NCBI GenBank assembly: GCA_002221725.1
Contig: NJFT01000050.1
Coordinates: forward strand, 124,001-188,000
Direction: 5' to 3'
DNA: 64,000 nucleotides
Source: Scedosporium boydii
Taxonomy: Eukaryota; Ascomycota; Sordariomycetes; Microascales; Microascaceae
Position numbers and translations under genes: made by a program. Positions 12,101-24,266 of the stretch are shown in pieces (position 1 is the stretch's first letter; every line of letters starts with the position of its first letter). A model generated the notes under the pieces. The model was not told where the DNA came from. It saw only the letters and a program-made list of their open reading frames with translations, and searched no databases.

Positions 12101-14957
12101 TCATGTATAAACACTCTCCGTAAACTGATTCACCTGCAACCCCTTCTCCGCCATCTCCGTCTCCTCCAGAAACTTCAAGGGCATCCACACGAGATGTCCC
12201 CTGATCTTAGCCAGTTTCTCTTTGATATCCTGCACGGGCAGGAACTGGTCAAAAATGTGGCCCGGCTTCACGCCCCTCGGCGCCATGTACCTATCGTAGT
12301 CGTCGAATTTCTTGACTGCACAGATCGTCAGTACCAAACAGAAAAGAACCCGGCAAAAGAGAGTAAGGAAAGGAAAAGGGACAAAAGGAGAAAATCCTAC
12401 CATGGTCATCGGGATCCGCATGGAATAAATGCCTAAAAACATCCGTATTCACCGTCGCCTGCTCCGTCCACTCCTTCCACAACTCCTCGCTCAACGGATC
12501 CTCCACAAACGCATAGCTATCATCCCGATCCCACGGATCATTTCCCCATCCATCCCCAGGCGGCCTCGCATTTACGTCTTTCGAAGCGTCGAGCGCCTGC
12601 GGCGGCAAGAGCCCCATATGCTCGCGCCAAAGATACCGCCTCAGCGTGGCGGCGTGCCAGCCCGCCCGGTACGGTTTTCCGTCCATAGTGCTGTCAATTA
12701 GGTTCGTGTCCTCGATGACGATGCTCAACTCGCTGTCGTGGTTGCCCAGCTGGCTCCGGTCGTTGAGGTTGCTTGAGCCGCAGATCACGACGCGGTCGTC
12801 GGCGATAAGGAGCTTCGAGTGAATGTACAGCTCCTCTTGGATCCAGTTCATCACCTCGGCGCCTTCTTCTGCGTTTTCATCCCATGGTTCGACGAGGAGG
12901 GTTTCGCCGCCGCCCGTGCCGGACATGGCGTGGTGCGCGACGGAGGGGGAAATCTTGCGCGTCTCGTTTTTCATGCGTTTCGCGAGCGCCTCCTCGAATT
13001 TATCCCGAGCCGCTACCGCCTGCCCGCCTTCTTTTTTCTCTTCAGCTTCGGCTGCGGCGGCCGCCTTGCGTTGGTGCCTTCGGCTCGGGGATCCTTCCCT
13101 GCTACGGTCGGACTCTCCCTCGCGCTGATGGATCGCCTCGCCCATGAGCTCCTCGGCGTGGCCGCGCTGGACCTCTTGGTACTTGATGCCCGTCTCCTTT
13201 TCTGTATCGACGATGGCGGCCGTCCTGGCAAGTCGGTCGTACGACCTCAAGTTGAAAAAGAAAACGTACTTCTCAGGCTCGACGCCCGCGGCCCGAATTT
13301 TGCCAAAGATGGATTCTTCGCCACGACAGATGGATCGGTACTGGTAATGCATGATGGCCCGCGTGCCCGTCGCCGCATCGTCGCGCAAATCGCCGGCGAA
13401 ACCCGGGATAGCGGGGATCAAGATTACGATGCGGAACTTGCGCTGCTCCTCGTGCGCACGCAGCACGGCATCCACGATGGCGGCGCCGATGGTGTTGTGC
13501 ACTGGCGCCTGCTTGTCGCCCGTGGCCGTGATGAAGAACTGGTTCTCGATGTACACGTAGTGCTGCGCCTTGCGGATGATGTCCGAGTAGGCATTCTGGA
13601 TCGAATGTTCCGTTAGGATGCCGCTGGACCAGTCAGCGCTCGATCGGACGATCTGCGCATGGACGGTTCCCCGGTTGTCGAGGTTCTTCGTCTCGAGGGG
13701 CGTGATGGGGTGCAGGATGTACTCTCCGACGGGGTGCTTAGGCCTCTGCACGCCGACAAGGTCTTCGTCTTCTTGTCTACCACGCAGCTCAAGCCAATCG
13801 TACCTGTCGTCGTGCTTATACTTATCTCGCTTAATGCAGTTCCATCGTAGGATGAAATGCTCAGCGATGTCGTAGACGCAGGAGCCTATGACGCCCATGG
13901 AGACGTCATGCCACGGCATGCGACCGTGTTCCGCCTTGCTCAGTTCGTTCTCTTTCCAGTCCGCGACGTTTTTGAAGTCCATCACGCGGTTGTTGTTGAA
14001 GTCCTGGCCGGGCCAGATGGAGTTGACGACACCGTCGGGGTGCAAGTCGGCGAGAGGGTGCTGGTGCAAATCCCATCTACCGAAACAGAGATCTAAGCCG
14101 CCGATGAAGGCGAGCTCGTAATCGACGATGATGAACTTTTCGTGGTGGGCCCAGTAAAAAGTCATGTCGGCCACGTTTTCAAATACGTTGTGGTCAGGAT
14201 GTCGCATGACTCGAATGTTTCCGTACCCGGGGCTTCCCTTCGGACACAGCTCCGTGAGGGCATGCTTCGTATGGAGCGAATTGCAAGCCAACGCCGCCTC
14301 GACCTCCCGATACACAATGACGTAAATCTTGACACCCTGTTCGGCCTTCCTCTTGAGGACGTTGTCCAGTCTCCATTCTTGATTGGCCTGTGGCGGTCGG
14401 CGGAGGAAGAACTCGGGACTCAGCCACCAGTCGGCGATGTAGATGAGCTCCTTGGCCTTTTCGAGGGCCTCGGAGACGGCCCAGAAGTAGTCGCGGCCGT
14501 CGACGTACCATTTCACGATGTTTCCGTCGCGTTCGGGGAAGTAGGACTCGTAGCGGTTGGCTTGGGACATGCGGGTGCGCTTTGCGTCGGTGGCTTTTTC
14601 GTGTTCTTCGTCATGGCGGTGGTTCGCGTTGAACTGAGGGGAAGATCTGGATTAGCAGCGCCGCGTCTCCATATCAATCACATACGATTCTCTTGCTATC
14701 TATTCCTCGGGGTCATCGTACCAGGTTCCCGAATTTCCCAATTTCCTGCCTACTTTTGGTCAGCTAAAGATTCATTTTCCCCTTCCGATCAGTTCAATCG
14801 CAACGATCCAGGGCAAATGGAGGTATGTTCGTTACTTTCTGTGTATGAGGGCAACCTTGACATCGTGGAGGTTCTCGTGGTTCAATTTCTCCCTGAGCTC
14901 TAGACCAGTGGTCCTGAGCCTCGAGAAAATGCCGTCGGGTTTGGCGGTTTCAGTCAT
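12101..14957 (-). CDS. Phospholipase D (two HKD motifs)
   Basis: Hydrolyses phosphatidylcholine to phosphatidic acid and choline; the fungal short type, lacking obvious PX or PH domains. Proposed exons, minus strand: 14836-14957, 14722-14749, 12401-14633 and 12101-12315, giving 865 residues. The first HKD motif is HHEKFIIVD (H214, K216, D221) followed by GGLDLCFGRWD; the second is IHSKLLIADD (H655, K657, D662) followed by GSSNLNDRS. Between them a charged, Ala/Lys/Glu-rich insert (about residues 550-610) looks disordered. The large exon and the last intron (12316-12400) are secure. The 5' end is less so: a 28-nt mini-exon is inferred because it links MTETAKPDGIFSRL in frame to FNANHRHDEEHEK and gives good branch sites (GCTGAC, GCTAAT) for both introns (14750-14835 and 14634-14721). 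A shorter start at the ATG at 14570 is the alternative. Confidence 0.9.
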
Positions 14958-16960
14958 TGTTTGTGACCCAATTGCGCGTTGTGCTTCTCGTCGACGACTT
15001 TATTTTCTGTGGATCGAGGAGGCTCAACCGGGGACTGGCGGCGGCTGCATTAATGGACAGGTCTCCGGGTTCGAAACAGAGCTTCCTCGCGCAGGACAGG
15101 ACAGGACAGCTCGCTGTCTACCTTGTTAGTGAGGGAAGTAGGCAGAAGCGGGACATTTGAATTGAGGAAAGCACAAGCGGCGCAAAGACTGGACATCTAT
15201 CTACTTATGTAAATGTTCATCAGGTACAAGTTACAGCTTGAGCTGAGTCGGTGTGGAATTCATGGGGAAGCGAAACAGGTTACACCATCTGAACGGGAAA
15301 ATTGAAGAAGCTTTTGAGGTGACATCACGGGCTGCGGTACGACAGTGAGAACAAGGCGAATTTATTAAGGTTGACCGACGAGACCAGCCCGAGTGGCTGT
15401 CGACTAGGCCAAGCTGGAGTGAGCACTGGCAAGAGAGAACAGAAAACAAGCACAGCACGTCATCGGCCTTCGAAGCTAGCCGAACGGGAGAAAGAGAGCC
15501 GTCATCGGAATGGCACATACCCCCAGCCCCAGCCTTGGAATGATAGATGGATTGGTCGTATCCGCATCTGACATGGGGCAACGGCGTGGTGGCTCGTGGG
15601 AGATCCAATGGGCAGACAGAGCGGGGACATCGCGAGTTTACGGATCAACATGGTTCCACCCGGGGGACATTTTTGCTTGCTGAAATACGGAGGACGGATG
15701 GGCACAATGATCCCTAGTTGACTTCACAGTTGGTGATGAACGCATGGGCTGGTCAAGGTCGGCAGTGGCATGACGTCATGAACTGCGGACACAACGACTT
15801 CTTGTTGCAGGCTGATCATGGATCAATTGACAGCTTGAGGCTTTCAATTACCCATGCGGATGAAAAGAGCGTTAGGCTGACAAGACATCAAATGGTCAAG
15901 CAAATAGAGCCATATCGAGTACTAGCATTGACATCTCCAAACCCCGCGTCGCGACCATGGAGTTGAGTCGACAGAGCTTGGGAAAGAACCAAGAACAGTG
16001 GATCGGTAAAGATGATCGGCGAGCTAAAGATTTAGCCCAGAATCTAGATGCAGTCGAGTTATCGAGCTATCGCCGAAAAGGACATCCTGACGAAACTGGT
16101 TTTTCTCGATCCAAGGGAGATTGCAAAAGAGTAACTTCGGCTGGCGGTGACTTAGGACAAACCCTTGAACTTGTGCCGGCGAACAAGTCTTGGACGTGGG
16201 ATGAAGCTCTAGGCCAACGCTGAACCGCTCAAATTAGATTACGTCTGGGGTGCACGAAGTCCAAGTCCACGAAACACTCGAATTCCAGGTCCAGGCTGTC
16301 TTCAAATCCTTGATGACTAAGGATCCCGTCTCCATTGCACCTGCCTTCTATTATTGGCTCGGTGAGCCACGTCAACCCCGCCATCCTCACCGCGGCTTCC
16401 CTCGATCTCACTGGACCAGGCCGCTCAGGGTCCCCGCCTGTTCCAGGGGACAGGGGACCTGAACACGAATTGTTGTATCTACACAGTGATAACAGAAATA
16501 AACACTGTTGTTTATACTCAAATAAGCCACACGATACCACTCAGACATTCCAAAATAACACTGGGCAGGTACCTTAACCCCTATCACCCCCTCCCCCTCT
16601 CATCTCTGCCCCTCCCCAAAACCTGCCCAGACAGAGACACCAAGACACCATCAATATTGATTGATTGATTACCTTCCCAAATCCCCCATCAAACTACCCC
16701 CCACATTCCCTCGTTCTCGTCCGACAACACCCTCCGAGTTCGCTCGTCCAACCCAGCAAGCAATTGAGCTTCCTAGCTATCCTTAGCTACCTCTCGTCCC
16801 CAATTTTTTTTTCCATTTTACTGCAAGCTGGCCTGAAGTTGACTTAGCTGTGCTTCCTCTCTTCTCTGTCCATCTCCCATCCAAGCTCCCCTCTCCGTAG
16901 CATCGCTCCCGCTCGCTCTTCCTACAGCCTCCTCCTTTCTTTGAATACAAACCTTTCAAA
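14958..16960. other. Divergent intergenic region between phospholipase D and the glycolipid transfer protein
   Basis: About 2 kb holding the two divergent promoters. I recognise no gene; the longest frames are under about 130 codons and resemble nothing known. From about 16570 to 16950 the plus strand is strongly C/T-rich, typical of the leader just upstream of a well-expressed ascomycete gene such as the transfer protein that follows. Confidence 0.55.
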
Positions 16961-17903
16961 ATGACCGGAACTCACCCCATCCCCGCCGGCAAGACGCTTA
17001 TGGACGTCCTTAAGCGCTCTTTCACCAACGTCCCCATCGATGCCGCCAACGGAAATGCCATCTCTACCTCCGAGTTCCTCGAGGCTGCCGAGTCCTTGAC
17101 CTACATGTTTGGTACGTGACATGTCATGGGCAACACTGAAGCCTCCGAGAACGTCTCCTGTGGTTTTCTTCTTAGCTTTAGAAGTGTTTCTTGTCTAATA
17201 TGTGCCGTGTTGTTATCAGATGTCCTCGGATCCGTCGCTTTTTCTCCCGTCAAGAACGATATGCTTCACAACGTCAAGGTTCGTTCCGAAGTCTCCAACT
17301 CCAGAGTTCCTAGGCTCAAACTAAGGACGGAGGTGCTAATACAATGCCATTGGCATGATTCCCCCGTCAACAGAAGATCCGAGAACGCCAGCTCGCCGCC
17401 CCCGGTGAATCCGAGAACATCCAAGATCTCTGCCGCAGCGAGCTCAAGGCCAAGAAGCACACCGCCACCGAAGGTCTCCTCTGGCTGGTCCGGTAAGACA
17501 GATCTCCCTTTCCCCCTGCTCGCCTCCCCTCCCCTTTCCCCTTCCCTAGTCCCCCTGCCCTCATCTCCGGAATCCAATCTCCGCTAACCCGCTTCGGCTC
17601 CGATCCAGAGGTCTCGACTTTACCTGCCGCGCCCTCATCTTCAGCCTCAAGAACCCCAACCAAGAACTCGCCGACTCCTTCCGCACCTCCTACGTCGAAA
17701 CCCTCAAGCCCTACCACTCCTTCCTCGTTAAGCCCATCTTCAGCGCCGCCATGGCCGCGTGTCCCTACCGCAAGGACTTCTACAGCAAGATGGGTGACGA
17801 CCCGGCCAAGGTCGAGGAGGACCTCAAGGCTTACCTTGATGCTTTGGAGAAGATTGTTGAGATCCTCCAGGCTTTCTTGGCTAGCAAGGAGGCTAAGTGG
17901 TAG
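16961..17903 (+). CDS. Glycolipid transfer protein (HET-C2/GLTP family)
   Basis: Small soluble protein that moves glycosphingolipids between membranes. The family includes Podospora HET-C2, where allelic variants act in heterokaryon incompatibility. Exons are 16961-17111, 17220-17278, 17374-17492 and 17609-17903, giving 207 residues, the usual family length. Introns are 108, 95 and 116 bp; the third has a clear CTAAC branch. The start MTGTHPIPAGKTLMDVLKRS fits the family N-terminus. The glycolipid headgroup site is complete: D64, N68 and K71 in VKNDMLHNVKK, W107 in GLLWLVRG and H146 in PYHSFLVK, matching D48, N52, K55, W96 and H140 of human GLTP. The C-terminal half (IFSAAMAACPYRKDFYSKMG) is also characteristic. 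Whether it takes part in incompatibility in this fungus cannot be told. Confidence 0.95.
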
Positions 17904-20055
17904 AGGAAATACATCCGAGATGGGGGGGAGCGAGGAGGATAGCTCTGGTTGCTTGGGACTGTGGTCCAATGTTTCTTTCCCTCTCCGTTGGAATGAATGA
18001 ACAGCGAGCATGTCTCGATTACAAGCCGTAATGATGTCGGGAGAGTATGGGAGAGTACGGGATGGAAGACATATCATTTTCATAGTCTAGCTACGGTGGC
18101 CTTTGGCACTTGCTTCTTGCTTTAACAATGCATTGAGGATGAAAGCAGGACTTGAGTTTATGCAATTGTGCTTCCCCACGACAATCAGAATTCAGATCCC
18201 AAAACACGTCTGTCCTAGCCGGCTTCTCTCCTGGAGACTTTTGGGGTTTGAGAGCAGGACAGACTTACGTGTTCGCACTCCACTATTAACGTGACCTTGA
18301 GCATGACTCTAGCCGAAAAGTGAGTTTGTCCATGAGGAGACTGCCTGCAGCAATTCATTGTTCTTTAAGTCTTCGCTCAGAAAGACAATGAAGAAACACG
18401 CGACAGCCAGGGTGGCCTACGAATACGATCAAGCGGGGATAGGGGTCCCGAAGCGAGAATCCAATCCATTCAAGCGGACGATGAGTTCCATATGGAGTCC
18501 GAATCCAACTCTTAGCGTAGCTTGGTGGCCTTAGCAGCTCGACTGAAGCGGTAAACGATGCCGAAGCCGTCGCGATCTCTCGGAATCCGAGCCTAGATTC
18601 TTGGCCAACCGCAGCCGCAGAGACTAGGAGGTCCGATGATAGCCAGCGGGACGGCCCTTCAATCTGAAGAACTCCTCTAGCTCCCGCGGTACTGGGAATG
18701 CAACGGTCCATACGAAGGACCTTTCGAATGTTAGTGAGCGCCTTGTTCGTTTACTGGTATGTTTGGCATCTGTCGGCGCAGGAAACTTTTGGGCGAAAAG
18801 ATCCAAAAGATACAGAACCCGATGGCTTGGAGCTCCGCTGTCTCGGCGGTCCAACCAAAAGTCAGCCCCAGTACACCCCGCTCCGCACCGAGATCGTCGA
18901 CCGGATGTGTGTCTTTCAGGACAAGAGGACAGCTCCCTCTAGTCGTCCAATCACGGGATGATATGTGGAAGGCTCTCCGTCTGCTTTACGTCGGGGGTTG
19001 TGAATGGGGTGGGCTTGCCTCTGAGGTTCGTCAAGGGCATGGGGTGGAACTTCATGCCGGAGATTATTACGACAAACGACCGTTGGGGAACACATCAATT
19101 CAAATCGGGCAGTCTTCAATATGTTCTCTTCCTATTCCTCCCCTAAAGCGAAAACATCTTTTCGATTCCCAAAGGTCGCAACTCCAATCCACGTTCCCCG
19201 ATTTTCCGACCGCCTTGCAGAGCAGTTTCACCCGCCCTGGCTCGAGGTGAATGAATCCAATGGTTCGAACACCGCGTCATTCACAGCTTGAGCCGCGCTC
19301 GCGTTGACATGAAATTGCGGCGGTTGGGTCCATTGGCCTTGAGACCAAGTGAAATTCTCCGCCGATTCGCAGGTGATGGTAAATTGAATGCCGATCACGG
19401 TGTTGGCGACCGTCAAGCTGCTGGTGTTAGTGGGTGAGTCCTGCCGAATGGGACGCGCTTCGCACCTCATTGAAATCGTAATGGAAGGATTGGAGGTGTG
19501 GGTGGCCATGGTCTCAGATTGGATTGAATGTGCAAGAGACGGGAGACAAACGATAAGAGTGGTGGATTGGCCGAGTTGACAGAGTATGGCAGAACGTCAG
19601 CCATCATCAGTACTTATACCCATTTCCGAAGACAGTTCGATTCGATCCGCCCGATATTCCAGGCTCTAACTCCCTTTACGATTGCCTCGTTTTGATGGTT
19701 GCTAATTCCGTCAACACTTTCATCGAAGCCAGGGTCTCCTGAAGGCCTGGTCGCGACCTGGACGATGATCACCGAGTTCGAGGTGATGAAAACCGGCCAA
19801 TTAGATGACGGAGGGGCGCCGCCACCACCACCATCTCGTGCAGGTCAAGGCAAGGTCTTGTTGATTCGGTCCTCCATTGAAGAGACCGGGGGGTTATAAG
19901 CCACGCGGGACATGATAAAGCAGCAGGCTGCCCAGCTCAAATTTTTCAACCCTTGAGAATAGAAGAGGGAGGGGAAAAACAAGTTGTTAGCAGTCATTCC
20001 CTTACTTCGTAAAGGGTACCCGGAAGCGCGACAAATTTGGCTACCTCCCCCTCAG
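17904..20055. other. Gene-poor stretch between GLTP and the C2H2-like gene
   Basis: About 2.15 kb. Overlapping open frames at 18698-19250 have no recognisable motif. A minus-strand 93-codon frame (19228-19509) is listed separately as a weak candidate. A TACTTCGTA motif lies at 20003-20011, some 45 bp before the ATG of the C2H2-like gene. Confidence 0.45.
19228..19509 (-). CDS. Small hypothetical protein, weak candidate
   Basis: Intronless 93-codon frame from an ATG at 19509 to a TGA at 19228. The product starts MATHTSNPSITISMRCEARP and continues with Thr/Ser-rich, beta-like sequence (SLTVANTVIGIQFTITCE). There is no signal peptide, no membrane segment and no domain I recognise. Composition is protein-like, but the length is within what chance allows. 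Confidence 0.25.
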   Translation of the reverse strand: MATHTSNPSITISMRCEARPIRQDSPTNTSSLTVANTVIGIQFTITCESAENFTWSQGQWTQPPQFHVNASAAQAVNDAVFEPLDSFTSSQGG

Positions 20056-22818
20056 ATGGCAAGCAAGACGAGCTCCAAGAAGTTGGATCCGACTGATCTC
20101 GACCGCAAAGGTCAGTCTCGACCATTTATGACCAGAGTGGTCGGGAAAAAACCATTCGCTCCCAAAGACGGATTTGCCTGCCCGTATCGTGTACGGAATC
20201 GGCGCAGGTTCAATGTCAGAGATCACCCCTCCTGTGCTCTCGAAAAATTTGAAACTGTTGCCCTGGCCCAGTATGGCGTTTGATCCAAAATCCCCGCCCG
20301 CAACAAGTCTCGCTCTTTGCTAACAGTTCAACTCGAGGGCGCATGTTATCTCCCGTCACGTTTATAGCTCCTCGCCCGACAGTACCTCTCCGTCCCAGGA
20401 GGCTACGGCAAGTAAGAGCTCGAAGAAGAAAGCTCCGGATCTCGAAGATGGCATTGCCTCTTTGACAGCGAATAACTTGGGATATATCGATCTAAGGACA
20501 TGGCAGGAACTGTGGATTTGGGTATTCCCAAAGACGGAAGTGATATACCAGGGTTAGCGTTGACTCTGAATGCCCCGAATTAGAATGAGACTTAACCATG
20601 GATAACACATAGGCTTCGTCGCTCCCATCGAACACTTCGAGCTGGCCCAGGCACAGGAGGACTTCTTGATGACGCACGTGAAGTCAGCAGAGGCCGACCT
20701 CCTCCCACAGGTTGTCTCCTTCCTTCACCAAATCCTGCGAAAGTTTGTCCAGGAGACTGTGGCAAGCTTTGCGAGTGGGGGTTTATTATATCCGCCAAAA
20801 GAGGAGCCAGAGGCGAAGTTCCCTGCTCAAAGTTTCCCGACCTCCAAAGTCAAAGACGAGTTCTCAGAGGCAAAGAAGCTGCCCATTCCTGAGGCCTTGA
20901 ACCTGAGAAACCCAGGACTACAGGGATTTGATGAGGACCTGAAATCCACTCCCGATTCAACTTGCAACCAGCTAGAGTTATATTACACGGCCCTTTTCAA
21001 CGAGCATCCTCCAAGGGGCAAGGACAAAGATGTCGAAAAAATGCCTGCACCTTTAGCGAAGATGCAAAGTGCGTCTGCTACGTCTTCGTCGGCAGCGACT
21101 CCCCAGTCAGGCATAGGAAGCGAAACGATCGAAAACACCCAAGACTCGAAGATGCGTCAAATTCTGGACTTTAGCTACCGTGTTTTATTCGACACAGACC
21201 TGGACACATTGGTTTTCACGGGCCCGTTTGCTCTGGATAATCTAATGGAAGTCGCCGAGGATTTTACCAATCAGCTTGCAAGCGTCGTCAATCCAGTGTG
21301 TCATCTCCAGCAAACCCCGATGGAAACCTCAAATGTGTCTTTTACCGCATCCGGTTCCGGTAAGGCGTCAGGCTCGGGCGTACCGGGGAGGTCTGAGAAA
21401 GCAGGCTTCTCTTCTGGTGGGGCTGGAGGCAATGGAAGGGGGAACCACAATCGTGGTGGCGGGAAATCACCACGAGGAATGGAGGCACCCGGGAAGCCGG
21501 GTTCCTCCGGACCAACCTCGCGGTTTCGATTCCCATGTCCCTTTCGAATGAAAGATCCGTACACTTTCAACGTCAGGGAGTACTATTCTTGCTCTATGAC
21601 CTTCTTCTCCGACTTGAAATCTCTAAGGTAAGTGAAAAGCCACCCACCTCTCTTCACTTATCAGTACTGAATGATTACTTCCAAATGGATAGGGAACATC
21701 TACGTCGATGCCATAGGCGCCAGGATAAAGCAGAAGTCGCATGCAGCCGATGTCTTGCCGGATTTCGCACACGAAACGAGCGGGATGAGCATCAAAGGAC
21801 AGGAGAACTGTGCGAGGTAAAAGACCTAAGGGCAAGCCTTAAACTGGGTTTAGAGGAAGAGATTCTGTCGAAACGCCCGAGCAGGATAAATGCCACGGCC
21901 GAGGAGCAATGGGAAGAGCTGTGTCAGTCTGTGCTTCGCTCTGCGAATGTCAAAATATCCCCAGGTGTGATTTCCCAGGCGATCTCAACACGTACTCATT
22001 GACAGTTCTAACTGACATACTCCCTCTATTAAATAGAATATCGACCCGTCATGGAACACTTTGAGTTTGCAAGGCTCCTATTCCAGTCGATCCCCACCCT
22101 TTCAGCGCTTCTCTGTGAAGAAGAAGTCGATGACCGCCCTGTCTTCGGGGCAATATTGAAAGACATCTTTACGAAAAAGATGGATGACTTTGAGCTCGGC
22201 CAAAAAGAGAATTCACCATATCGTTGCGACACAGTGGATGACTTTGGAATAACCGCGGAAATACTTGGCGGTCACTTCCAGTCTCTCCTCGCTCACAGCG
22301 ACGAAATAACGCGGACGATGCCCTATGTAAACAACCAAAGCAGAGGCCAAGGAACGTCCAGTTCACGGCGACCAGCCGCCGCCTCAGTCACGGACCCAGA
22401 TACATTGACACCGCAGTCCGTTACGACGGCCGGAACGCCGCGACCAATTCCCGAGCGGCCCGAGTTCTGCGAACGTCACGCGAAACGTCGGAAACTTGCG
22501 CCGAAACCAGAGACTAGGTTTATTGCCGACGTCCTCAATGAGAGGAACCTTGCGCCTCGGAATATGGGGCCTTCGCTGGGAAACGACCAACTTACGTTCC
22601 CCATCAATGCAGATACCAATCCGTCACTAGAGCAAGCTGTCCCAGAGCCTTCGGCCAATGGCGAGGATGGAGACTTTTCTTACCTGTTTTACGGGATGTC
22701 TTCCGGGTTTCAGGAGCGAGGTTTTGACCTGATCGATACATGGCGAGACGAGACTGCCGATCTTGTGGATATCCCAGTGGTACAGGAAGCCGCGCCAGAG
22801 GGCTCAAGCCAGCGTTAG
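20056..22818 (+). CDS. C2H2-like finger protein of a fungal-specific family
   Basis: Product of 832 residues, probably nuclear, with no assigned biochemical role. Exons are 20056-20270, 20338-20552, 20613-21627, 21693-21964 and 22037-22818; introns of 67, 60, 65 and 72 bp all start with GT and end with AG. Two finger-like modules are visible. The N-terminal one is FACPYRVRNRRRFNVRDHPSC followed by HVISRHV. The second is FPCPFRMKDPYTFNVREYYSC, then LREHLRRCHRRQ and CSRCLAGFRTRNERDEHQRT. This arrangement (Cys-Pro-Phe...DP..., Cys, then a His-rich helix and a Cys-x2-Cys finger) is a common module in Sordariomycete genomes. Between the fingers sits a segment of the type DLRTWQELWIWVFPKTEVI, also seen in that family, and a Gly/Ser/Asn-rich linker. 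The C-terminal 260 residues, starting EYRPVMEHFEFARLLFQS, contain a basic stretch AKRRKLAPK that could be a nuclear signal. Exons 1-2 rest on splice signals and frame continuity. Confidence 0.75.
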
Positions 22819-23171
22819 GAGAGCCTTACCCAAGAACACTTTGCAAGATTCGAATCAAGTCTTGACTGAGCCGACCTCCGGCTGTGGTAATGGCAATGCA
22901 TAATGCCCGTCAGTAGCATATGAGGCCAGCAAACAACATATACTGTCTGGTGCTAGTGGCCCTTCTTATTCTTCTGCGCTCTGGAAGATCGCCCCCATCC
23001 ACTGGTCCCTACATGCATCTTCGGCCTCATGCAAGATGGTCCATAATCAGCCAGCCGCTGCCGATGCGAGAAAGCTCCCGCTCCACCGATCTTCGTGCAT
23101 AACCTCCACGTAGGAGGAGTTAATCCGAAAGGATACTAGGCCACAAATAGAGTGACGGAGGAGAAGACACG
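22819..23171. other. Short intergenic stretch after the C2H2-like gene
   Basis: About 350 bp, presumed 3' untranslated region of the C2H2-like gene. Nothing else was recognised in it. Confidence 0.5.
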
Positions 23172-23620
23172 ATGCTGACGAATGAAATCATTCAAGAACT
23201 CAACACCAGAGGCTGCTCCATTAATTGCACCTGGGAGAAACCGACGGCCTCGTCGGAGTACGTCGACTTTTGTGTGACCATTTGAAGTGGTCCTCTGGGC
23301 CCACCGAGGTACATATATCTTGAAAAGAAAATAGGTGTCTGCTTCGGATCGAAAGCTACTACGATCGCAGGGCCCGGCACTTGGCCGCCAATGTCACCAT
23401 CAACGGCGTCAGCACTGGGTTTACTCAGTCAAACATGGAGACGCCGTTCATCATCCGAGTCGAGATCTCTGCCGCTCAGGGCATCATTCACATTTCTCTC
23501 GTGGATTCCGAGTTCCAGGTTACACACGATCTTCAACCCAGTTTTGGCGACAGAGACACCGCCAACGGAAAGGTCGAGGTCCTTTGGAAAAGCAAGAAAA
23601 TAAGACGCCATGGCCCATGA
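23172..23620 (+). CDS. Possible small two-exon hypothetical gene
   Basis: Weak candidate for a 123-residue protein. Exon 1 is 23172-23257 (start MLTNEIIQELNTRGCSINC) and exon 2 is 23335-23620. They are joined by a 77-bp intron with donor GTACGT and acceptor AAATAG, which keeps the frame. Exon 2 encodes beta-rich looking sequence (FIIRVEISAAQGIIHISLVD) ending KSKKIRRHGP. No clear branch site is visible in the intron and I recognise no family. Confidence 0.25.
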
Positions 23621-24266
23621 ATATCTCATCGCCGGTTCGTCTCAGGGAGAGATGGGAGCAGGAAATGGTCTGGCAGCTCATACAAACATCACCGCGTATT
23701 CTCCCAATCGATATTTCAGATATTTCCAATTCAATTCACTATCACACTTATCATGCCATCTATCCAACCTGGATAAAACAATAAGAAACTCATCCAGACA
23801 ATCTCATGCTTCTTGCTCCCTCCCCTTTTCACTCCCGACTCAGACAACCTCGCTGTAGAATGACAGTGGGGCATTCTATGCTAAGACTCCATGGTTTTGC
23901 TTCGCTTTGCTTGTAAAAGAGAAAGAAAAGAGAAAAAAAAAATTGACCAGAGATGGAGAAGAAAACGACCAAAAGATGCACACAAAGTTCATGTCCTGTT
24001 CTGAAACCCAGTATCCGCTTCATATAATGAAAAAGAAAAAGAAAAAAACAATAGAAAAGCAAAAGTATAAACACCCAGTATGACAGTTGTGAACAAAAAT
24101 CCGGGGAGGATATCTATGTGATAAAACGAGGGTATTACCATTATCTCCAATTTCAGTTCAGTTCCCTTCCCATATATTTCATGACATGGTTGATATAAAC
24201 GAAAGACATTATATTCCTCCCACTTTTTTTCGTTCCCCCCGTATTTTTTCTTCTTTTTCGTTTGGT
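23621..24266. other. Intergenic stretch at the 3' end of gt4c
   Basis: About 650 bp with A/T-rich tracts (about 23900-24070), consistent with the 3' untranslated region and poly-adenylation region of gt4c on the minus strand. No gene was recognised. Confidence 0.5.

Noticed and set aside
12819..13616. Plus-strand 265-codon open frame
   Set aside because: Antisense to the phospholipase D gene, across its second HKD half; no motif of its own.
19255..19275. GGTTCGAAC sequence resembling a tRNA B box (similar near 15067 and 9766)
   Set aside because: No A box at the right distance and no T-arm pairing around the loop, so no tRNA can be drawn.
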